A DNA stretch of 27,481 bases, taken from NCBI GenBank assembly GCA_018398765.1, contig JAHBMJ010000089.1, forward strand, positions 29,928 through 57,408, written 5' to 3'. Both the position numbers and the translations under genes were made by a program. The DNA comes from Chromera velia (Eukaryota; Sar; Chromeraceae). Below the pieces are notes generated by a model that saw only the letters and a program-made list of their open reading frames with translations, made no database searches and was not told where the DNA came from. Each line of letters starts with the position of its first letter. Positions within the stretch are counted from its first letter, which is position 1. This document shows positions 20,890 through 27,481 of the stretch, one piece after another.

Positions 20890-22207
20890 GATGGGCGATG
20901 CCGTCTTTGACGATGTCATGCAAGTGAGGAACAACTGCTGGGCGTACGTCGACCCGATCGAAAGCAGGAAGAAGACAAAGCAGAAGTACAACAGTGCAGG
21001 AGCCGTTGCAACCCGTTTCGAAAGGGACGCCATCGTAAGACAGGAGAAGAAGGACGTCAGTCTCTTTTTTTTTCTTTTTTTTTTTTCTTTCTCTTCTCTC
21101 TTTCTCTCTTCTTTTTCGTCCTTCGCTCTTTTCTTCGTTCCTTTCTTCCATTCTTTCCTCATTCGTTCTTCATTCTTTCATTCATTCATTCATCCATGCA
21201 TTCCATTTTTTTCTTTTTTTTGCAGGCCGCTCGTGCAAATTTTAATTTAAAGTGATAGAGGAGGACGAGAAACGAGATGCAGAGCAAACACTTGTAGAGA
21301 AGAACGCCAAGCAGCTTCGCGATAACCAGTCCTGCTTCAAGAGGAAGAGGCAGGACAAGGACGGCAAGAACTTGAACGTCAACAAGAACACAAAGAGCAA
21401 GATGAAGGGTGACGACGTGTACAAGGAAGATCCTGGAAGGTTTCCACCTCTAAGGACTCGAGTCGAGATCACAGGAACGTCATCGTCCAACCTGATAGGT
21501 TTTAAGGCCATCGCTGTGATCACCTCGTACCGCGTTCAGAAGAAGGGCCAGTATGTCTTGGTGAAGTTCGAGTCGTGCACCACAGTGGGCAATTTTGAAA
21601 GCGCCCACTGGGGAGGCGCCGACCAAGCTGGTGAGGGGCAAGCCAGTAGAGCTGAAAGTTGAAGACTATGCGAAGTCTACACACGTTTTCGCATTCTCTG
21701 AATGGGCGAGCGACTACGTCTTCAGAGTCCTGACCGCCGCCGCCTCCGAAGTGTCCCCCTCCTCTGACGAGCACAAACGAGTCCGACCCCTACACCGAGT
21801 CGGGCAAGTTTGATGCTGACAAGTATGTGCACCTTGGGTGCAGTGACGTGATCCACACCAACTGCATTTACACGTTCTGCAGCAGGCCTTTGTGTTACAA
21901 GCATACTCATGACTCTCGTTGTTGTGAGTATGGCGCAAGGAGTGCGTGCCAGTGCCGACAGTGTGTGCCCGATTCCGTTTGGGAGTCGATAGGGGGGGGG
22001 AAGCGGGTTATGCCCAAAGTGCACTGCCAGACAAGGGTCGTGATTGACTCAAGTGATGATGAGAAGCGTGCAGGTGCAGCCACTGTGAGTGCAGGTGCAG
22101 CCACTGTGACACAGTGTCGAGTGACAAGGGCAGAGGCTCAAAGGCAGCAGATCAGGCAGCAGAGAAAGAAGAAGTGGGTCCTGGAGGAGAGTGAAGATGA
22201 AAAGTGA
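20890..22207 (+). CDS. Downstream exons: basic/acidic protein with Cys-rich C-terminus, function unknown
   Basis: Exon 20890-21055 (or 21034) encodes MGDAVFDDVMQVRNNCWAYVDP..RKKTKQKY. After a pyrimidine-rich intron (acceptor 21225) the coding frame passes a TAA (21243) into a charged region (VIEEDEKRDAEQTLVEK). FKAIAVITSYRVQKKGQYVLVKFES follows, a possible small beta-barrel. The frame shifts by +1 near 21590 (KAPTGEAPTKLV...FAFSEWASDYVF) and again near 21775 (SDPYTESGKFDADKY). The end is Cys/His-rich (NCIYTFCSRPLCYKHTHDS..CCEY..ACQCRQC), then a repeat AGAATVSAGAATV and a charged tail ending TGA. The Cys/His block looks metal-binding and vaguely recalls piggyBac-type C-termini. I do not recognise the family. 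The hAT catalytic core and dimerisation domain are not apparent. Confidence 0.5.
21056..21225 (+). other. Pyrimidine-rich intron
   Basis: GAC|GTCAGT (or ATC|GTAAGA at 21035) to TTTTTTTGCAG|. Almost pure T/C on the plus strand, with a CATT repeat at 21180-21195. Neither donor leaves the following exon in frame without a one-base shift. Confidence 0.6.
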
Positions 22208-22420
22208 TTTTCGTTCGATACCCCCTGTTTCGTCTCCCTCCATTTGTCTGTTTGTCTGTCTGTCTGTCTATTGAGACTCTGAATGCGCAGGGAGGAGAAC
22301 GGAAGAGGGGGAGGAGGAGTGAAGGGAGGCCTGGGGGAAGCGGCGGGAAGAGCATCTTTCGTTTGATGCCCCCCATTTCGTCCTCTCCGTTTGGCTGTCT
22401 GTCTGTCTCAACATACACGA
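22208..22420. repeat. Diverged tandem pair, roughly 149-bp unit
   Basis: TTTCGTT(C/T)GAT(A/G)CCCCC..TTTCGTC and the following (TGTC)n tract occur at 22208-22270 and again at 22357-22410. Confidence 0.75.
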
Positions 22421-22487
22421 ATTTATGTGTGTAAGGTGGGGCTTCTCTCTCTCCCTCTCTATAACTAACGAATTCCTTCTACAGGAG

Positions 22488-22677
22488 AAGCAAAGAAGCA
22501 GCGAGCATAAGCCTTCTTTCCTGCTTGTTCCGTGTGTGTGTGTTTCATTCATGCGTCAGATCGCACGAAGGAGAAAGTGCAAGAAGCAAAGAAGCAGCGA
22601 GGATGAGCCTTCTTTCCTGCTTTTTCCGTGTGTGTGTGTTTTATTCATGCGTCAGATCGCACGAGGGAGGGAGTGTG
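22488..22677. repeat. Two tandem copies of a 96-bp unit
   Basis: Starts AAGCAAAGAAGCAGCGAG at 22488 and 22584. The units share CTTCTTTCCTGCTT.TTCCGTGTGTGTGTGTTT and ATTCATGCGTCAGATCGCACGA. The length is a multiple of three and one frame is open through both, with an acceptor-like CTACAG just before. Still, no evidence it is an exon. Confidence 0.85.
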
Positions 22678-23146
22678 TGTGTGTCACCAGCCTCTGTGCA
22701 AGTCAGTGTATCGCATCCGACTCGGCATGATCCGAGTCCATTGTCCGGCCGACCGATTCCGACGTGGCGACGCATCTGTTGCCATGTATTGCCATGCAGC
22801 ATGCATCGATCTGATTCGATCAGCCTCAAGAGCATGCATCCTCGATTCATGGAAGCAAACAGTTCTACATATGGGTTTTATGCCTCAATTCATAGACCGT
22901 TCTAGAAGACAGAAGTCGTGGAACAATCAAAAAAGCTAGAAAAGACTTTCTTAATTTTAATTTATCATTATATTTTGTTTATTTTGTTTTATGAAGTGTG
23001 TTTAAATGATATTATAACATCAGACTACATGTGATTTTTAAGTTTGAGAGTCATTTAGGTCGGTACCGAAAGATCCGATCCGAAATCCGATACCGACCCC
23101 CCCTCTGGTACCGAGGTACCGAAAGTGCCGAGACTTAACAACACTG

Positions 23147-23154
23147 ACGCGGCT
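23147..23154. repeat. 8-bp target-site duplication, right
   Basis: ACGCGGCT, matching 19553-19560. Confidence 0.9.
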
Positions 23155-23241
23155 GTAAATCCTTGGCAATGCTCAGGCCATCTGGGCCTGGCACCCGGCC
23201 TGCCCATACCTATGCCTCCGCCTGCGTCTCCTCCTCGGTTC

Positions 23242-23242
<1 letters not shown>

Positions 23243-23272
<30 letters not shown>
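23243..23272 (-). repeat. CAG repeat beyond the ankyrin gene stop
   Basis: Ten CAG triplets on the minus strand (CTG on plus), in the same reading frame as the Gln-rich tail of the ankyrin protein but after its TAG. Confidence 0.9.
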
Positions 23273-23275
<3 letters not shown>

Positions 23276-23284
23276 ATGCTGCTT

Positions 23285-24898
23285 CTATGGTTGCTGCTGC
23301 TGCTGCTGCGGTTGCGCTTGTGGCTGTGGCAAGCCTTCAAGGAAGAGACGGATCGGTGAGTCTGGTATTCTCTTCCTCTTCGCAAGTGCAAGCGCAGTCA
23401 GTCCGTTGTTGTCCACAGCATGTACATTGATGCCGTGGGATACGAGCATCTGAGCAATGCGGAGCTGTTTGTGGGGGTCGACACGAAACAGTGCGGTCTG
23501 AGGGCGGAACTCGGCAACACAATGCAGAGCAGTCCAGCCATTCACGGCCGTACTATTCACGTCTGCGCCGGCTTCCACGAGCAGCTCTGCGACGTCTGCA
23601 GAACCCCAGAAGGAGGCCTCGAGAAGAATCGGGGTCCCGTGGTTTGACACCGCATTCACGTCTGCTCCCCGAGCTATTAGAATTGCAGCAATATCTCTGT
23701 AGTCGGTAAGCGCAAGGAAGCGGGGACTGAGTGTGAATAACAGGGCACAGAAGGCCGGTTGCCCGACTCCGTTGGCCTCAGCCCCGCGGTCAAGAAGGAG
23801 CTCAACCGCTTCCCTCTGACCGCACGCAGCGGCTTCGTGAAGGGCAGTGCGTCCGGTTGCACTCCTCGCCCCTACCTCAGCGCCCTTCTTCAGAAGAGCC
23901 GACATGAGGTCGACCAAACCGTGTGTGGATGCAATATGAAGGAGGGTCTTACCGTATCTCCCAGTGAGATTCGGGTCTGCCCCCCAGACAAGCAGAAACT
24001 TTGCAACGTCAACCTTATGAGCGCGACACGCCCTGTGCAGTGCTGTCTCCCTGGTAGCATCCTTGACGTCAATATCGGCCCCTGCCCGGAGCAGCAGCCA
24101 GACTGCTACCAGGTGTCCAGATTCAGCCGCTGCCCCCAGCGCTGTGCGGCCGTGCACCACTCCGTCCATATCACTCCCTACAAAAAGGAGGAAAAGAAAG
24201 TCATCAGGGTCCCCTGATGTCAAGAAGACAATCAGAGCTTTGCACAGCGTCTCGGCAGATACTGCTCGGAAGGAGCGAAGGACTGTGCCGATTTGCCGCT
24301 TCAGAAAAGTTCGAAAGATCGTCAGATCGACCTGGAAATTGAACGAAATCAGCTTATCCAACCGTTTCGACACTCTCTTGTGCACCCTCTCTACCAACTC
24401 ACGCAAGCGGCACAGGGCGCGTGCAGCTGCCTCTCTTGTGACCCCGGAAGGGAGGCAAGCGGAAGGAAACAAATCGACTCGGAAAGCAGAATGAGAGTTG
24501 ATGGTTTCTTTCCCTGACTTTCTCTTTCTGTGGATTTCCTCCGCAACATCCCGGAGGATGCCTTCGAGCCGTTCGATTTCGGCCTCAATCGTGCTGCGAA
24601 AGAACAGACGCCTCAGCCTGACGGCAGCTTGCTCGAGAAGGCGGACAAAGTCTGCTTTAAGCTGCCACCCGAGAATTTCACTCAGCTTCACACAGACGGC
24701 TCTCCTCAGTCCGTCCGGTCCGTCTACCAACTCGCGTATCTGCTCGAAGGCAGCCGTCTCCTCTGCAGAATGAGCGCGAAGAGACGAGGACGAATGTCGA
24801 ACTTGGGATTTGATTGCAGAGAGCAGTCTCCTCTTTTCACCCATGTCTGAGGCAACTGCAACAAGGGCATCTTCCACCCTCTCGGTTTGCTTCTCCAT
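23285..24898 (-). CDS. Ankyrin-repeat protein with N-terminal helical region and polyQ tail
   Basis: Intronless. The first ATG of the frame is at 24898 (537 aa). The frame stays open to about 25105 without an ATG (a TGA lies just upstream), so an upstream exon may add 60-70 residues. The N-terminal 250 residues are rich in Glu, Arg and Leu and probably coiled-coil (EKQTERVEDALV, STIEAEIERLEGIL). Seven ankyrin repeats and a partial eighth follow (about residues 249-506), with clear TALH / GADVN signatures (for example GRTALHEAAACG, VAELLVEAGADVN). Repeats 5 and 7 carry insertions of 6 and 12 residues. The tail is PQAQPQQQQQQP, then TAG. Ankyrin repeats bind protein partners; no catalytic domain is present. 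Presumably a host gene, not part of the transposon. Confidence 0.8.
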   Translation of the reverse strand: MEKQTERVEDALVAVASDMGEKRRLLSAIKSQVRHSSSSLRAHSAEETAAFEQIRELVDGPDGLRRAVCVKLSEILGWQLKADFVRLLEQAAVRLRRLFFRSTIEAEIERLEGILRDVAEEIHRKRKSGKETINSHSAFRVDLFPSACLPSGVTREAAARALCRLRELVERVHKRVSKRLDKLISFNFQVDLTIFRTFLKRQIGTVLRSFRAVSAETLCKALIVFLTSGDPDDFLFLLFVGSDMDGVVHGRTALGAAAESGHLVAVWLLLRAGADIDVKDATRETALHRACRAHKVDVAKFLLVWGADPNLTGRYGKTLLHIASTHGLVDLMSALLKKGAEVGARSATGRTALHEAAACGQREAVELLLDRGAEANGVGQPAFCALLFTLSPRFLALTDYRDIAAILIARGADVNAVSNHGTPILLEASFWGSADVAELLVEAGADVNSTAVNGWTALHCVAEFRPQTALFRVDPHKQLRIAQMLVSHGINVHAVDNNGLTALALAKRKRIPDSPIRLFLEGLPQPQAQPQQQQQQP

Positions 24899-25105
24899 GA
24901 GGGCGAGCTTTTCATGAGAAGTTGACTTCTGGCTCAGTCTGACAAGTGACTCTGACAGATTCTCTGGGTACAAATTGGCAATACTTCTGCGTGTTCTTCC
25001 CAGACCGGGTACGGCCGGGCGTTTATTCCGTCTTGTTGTTTTCGTATCAAAGGATGCTGGTGACTTCAATCTGATGCATGGACATTGAATGAAGTTCACA
25101 CACAA

Positions 25106-26014
25106 TTTTAAGGCACGTCAGATGATCGTCAGATGCACGTCAGACATCGTCAGACTGCGTCGTATCCGCGTCGTCGAAATTTTTCTGTCTCCATGCATAT
25201 GCATGCAATCGCGGACCTATGCGGACCTCCCATCAAGATTACGCGTGTCTAAATACTTTTAGTCACGCAAATGATAGAGGGGTTGCTTTTACATCAGGGA
25301 GGCACAACATTTTAATGATGATTGAGGTTTTTGTTATGCATGCCGCGTCCCCATATATGAGGGGCGGATCTAGCCTAGTCTATCAAAAGGTTCCGGTTCG
25401 TCCCGTCTGTTCTGAATCTAGGAACACTGCTCATTGATCACTTTTACTGCGGCTTATTTCTCAAGCGGCGGTAGAGTAGGACTCGGAGAACAATGAAAAG
25501 AGGGGAGATGCAGGGCAAAAACTTTCTAAAAGTTTGTTCCCTTGGCAAAGGCTACCCTTTGACGGCGGAGAACAACTTCAAAGAGACCCTCCCCATTAAT
25601 TTGCCCCTTATTTTCTCAACCTTCTTTTCTTCCTTTCCTTTCATGCGCTTGCCCCCTTTTCTTTTTTTTTTTCCTTCTTCTTTGTATACAAAGAATCAAT
25701 CACAAAAGGATCGCTTAGTTTGCGCCTTCCGAGGCGAAAGACCCGGGGAGTAGCACAACATTTTAATGGATGTTACTCTAACTTATAAGGTGTATAGTTC
25801 GTTTCCTTTATATATTTGAAGTAGAACTACTAAAAGTTTTAATTTTCAGGGTCACTTCTACAATCAATGTTTACATAATCTCATAAAAAGTTTTGATACT
25901 GTTTTGTTTATTTCACGTACAAGGAGACTCAGACGTCGTCTCTTTGACCTCCACTTGATTCGTACACCCCCTTATTCCACAGAGCTGTTTACATGTGTCA
26001 CATTTTTAAAACAA
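25106..26014. other. No recognisable gene
   Basis: 25112-25165 has a loose tandem of CGTCAGA. 25480-25760 has one short open frame with a pyrimidine-rich middle. Nothing supports a gene. Confidence 0.5.
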
Positions 26015-27290
26015 GTGGAAATAAAAAAGGAAAGAAGAAGAAGGAAGGAGAAGGAAGGAAGTAGAAGAAAAGAAGGAAGAAGAATGAAAGAAGTTGAAGG
26101 AAAGAAGGAGAAAGGAGGAAGGAAGGAAGGAAGGAAGGAAAGAAGGAAGGAGAATGAATAAATGAATGAATTAATGAATAATTGAATGAATGAATGAATG
26201 ATTTTAGAATGAATGAATTAATAAATGAAGGAAGGAAAGGAAGGAAGGAAGGAAGGAAGGAAGAAAGGAAGGAAAAAAGGAAGGAAGGAAGGAAAGAAGG
26301 AAGGGAGGGAGGGAGGGAGGGAGGGAGGGAGGAGAGAGAGGAGGAAGGAAAGAAGAAAGGAGAAAGAACGAAGGAAGGAAGAAGAAAGAGCAAAGGAAGG
26401 AAGGAAGGAAGGAGGGAAGGAAGGAGGGAAGGGGAGAAGGAGGGAAGGGGGGAAGGAGGGAAAGAGAGATGGAGATAAGGAGGGAAGGAAGGAAGGAAAA
26501 AAGGAAGGGAAGGAGGGAAAGAAGAAAGGGAGGAAGGAAAGGAAGGAAAAAAACAAAGAAGCAAGGAAGAAAGGGAGGAAGGAGGGGAGGAAAGAAGCTT
26601 AAGGAGGGAGGGAGGAAGGAAGGGAGGGAGGAAAGGAGGAAGGCAGGAAGGAAGGAAAGAGGGAGGGAGGAAGGAAGGAAGGAAGGAAGGAAGGAAGGGG
26701 AGAAGGAGGGAAGGGGGGAAGGAAAGAAGACAGAAAAGAGAGGAGGAAGGGGATAGGAAGGGAAAAGAAGGAACTTTAAAGGAGTGGGGGGAAAGGAAGG
26801 AAAAAAAAAAATTTTAAGTGAGTTTTAAGTGAGAACGGAAGAAAAAAAAAAGGAAAGAAGTGGGAGAAGGAGGAAGGGGAAACGGGGAGAAGGAGGAAGG
26901 AAACTAGAGAAGAGAAGAAGCAGGGAGAGAGGAAGGGATTTGAGGGAGGGAGACATAGGGAGACGACCAGGGGGAGGAAGGAGGGAAGAAGGGGAGAGAG
27001 AGAGGGGGGAAAAAAGTTATTGAAGAAGGCTAAGAAGAAGGGAAGCAAGGAAGAGAACATAAGAGAGCAAGGAAGAAGGGAAGGAGGGAGGGAGGGAGAC
27101 GGCCAGGGGGGAGAAAAGGGGAAGTAGAGGAGGCCTGGGAGGAGGGGAAGAGGGGAGGAAAGAAAGAGAGGGAAGAGAGAAAGGGGAAACACGGAGCGGC
27201 TGGAGAGATGAGAGTTGAGCAAAGGAGAAGAGGGGAGACGTGTTGAGGGTGGTTGGAAAGGGGAGTAGAATGGAGGAGAACTGAGGAAAA
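26015..27290 (+). repeat. 1.2-kb homopurine (GGAA)n tract
   Basis: The plus strand is almost entirely A and G, mainly GGAA, GGGA and GAAA, broken by a (GAAT)n block at 26150-26225 and a few pyrimidines after 26770. All long frames in it are low-complexity Lys/Glu/Arg or Ser/Phe/Pro artefacts. Confidence 0.95.
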
Positions 27291-27481
27291 CACTTCGGGG
27301 AATTGCAAGAAGGAGTCCTGCCTGCACAGACAAATGCAAACGGCGAGACGACTTGCATGTATGGTCTCCAGCTGTCCACCTTCCTGCGAACTGACTGTAC
27401 TAACAATTGAAACCTTTGTACTGAAAAGTGACTTTGAAAAATTTAGTTTTTAAAACATTAAAATAGATAGTTTGACCTTTA
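27291..27481. other. No recognisable gene
   Basis: Ordinary-complexity sequence to the window end. Nothing identified. Confidence 0.5.

Larger units (their letters stand above)
19561..23146. mobile_element. hAT DNA transposon, 3.59 kb, complete ends
   Basis: Left end CAGAATTGTTAAGTCCCGAC and right end (reverse complement) CAGTGTTGTTAAGTCTCGGC agree at 16 of 20 positions and begin with CAG as hAT ends do. An exact 8-bp duplication flanks them. Subterminal GGTACCGA / TCGGTACC and GAAATCCGATAC.GACCCCCC motifs occur at both ends (19593-19665 and 23060-23127), typical of transposase-binding clusters. Internal genes: BED finger plus an unusual Cys-rich protein. Confidence 0.85.

Noticed and set aside
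23420-24850. Several plus-strand frames opposite the ankyrin gene
   Set aside because: Shadows of the ankyrin coding frame, without domain character.
1-27481. CRISPR array, rRNA or operon structures
   Set aside because: No regularly spaced repeat-spacer pattern, no rRNA core motifs, and eukaryotic gene structure throughout.

Overview
This is eukaryotic nuclear DNA. It has GT-AG introns, microsatellites, BED zinc-finger transposase genes, an ankyrin-repeat gene and a retroelement, and no operons or bacterial-type gene packing. One 189-base assembly gap (Ns) interrupts it. The species cannot be named from the window. A transposon-rich protist or alga fits. If the in-frame TAA/TAG pattern described below is real, a lineage reading UAR as glutamine (ciliates, some ulvophyte green algae and a few others) would be favoured.

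Layout. 1-1360: an alternating A-B-A-B higher-order tandem repeat with (CA)n and (TGAC)n tracts. 2640-4020: nested inverted repeats (MITE-like) carrying a 336-bp insertion with a target duplication, then a long hairpin at 4081-4142. 4461-4971: weak trace of a small spliced gene. 5967-11440: a retroelement between two 363-bp direct repeats, with a gag-like ORF1 and an ORF2 holding a reverse transcriptase of Penelope-like type (RYMDD, GFPQ..CSP, and an upstream DKG-like motif). No integrase, RNase H or GIY-YIG endonuclease is visible. 11441-15360: mostly non-coding, with palindromes, an AAATTCACTT minisatellite and CCTGGGG hairpins. 15366-18601: a four-exon gene related to hAT transposases of the ZNF862 kind. 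19561-23146: a hAT element with TIRs and a perfect 8-bp target duplication, carrying a BED-finger gene with an unusual Cys-rich C-terminus. 23285-24898 (minus strand): an ankyrin-repeat protein whose 3' end lies beside that hAT insertion. 26015-27290: a 1.2-kb homopurine tract.

The most interesting observation cuts across the genes. At least 13 TAA/TAG codons but only one TGA lie inside otherwise continuous coding frames of four unrelated genes. Several sit in Gln-rich contexts, one is followed by a splice junction whose phase fits only if it is read through, and the recognisable open frames end in TGA. This suggests either a UAR=Gln nuclear code or an odd pattern of decay. Single-base frameshifts also occur in the transposon genes, so decay or assembly error remains a serious alternative.
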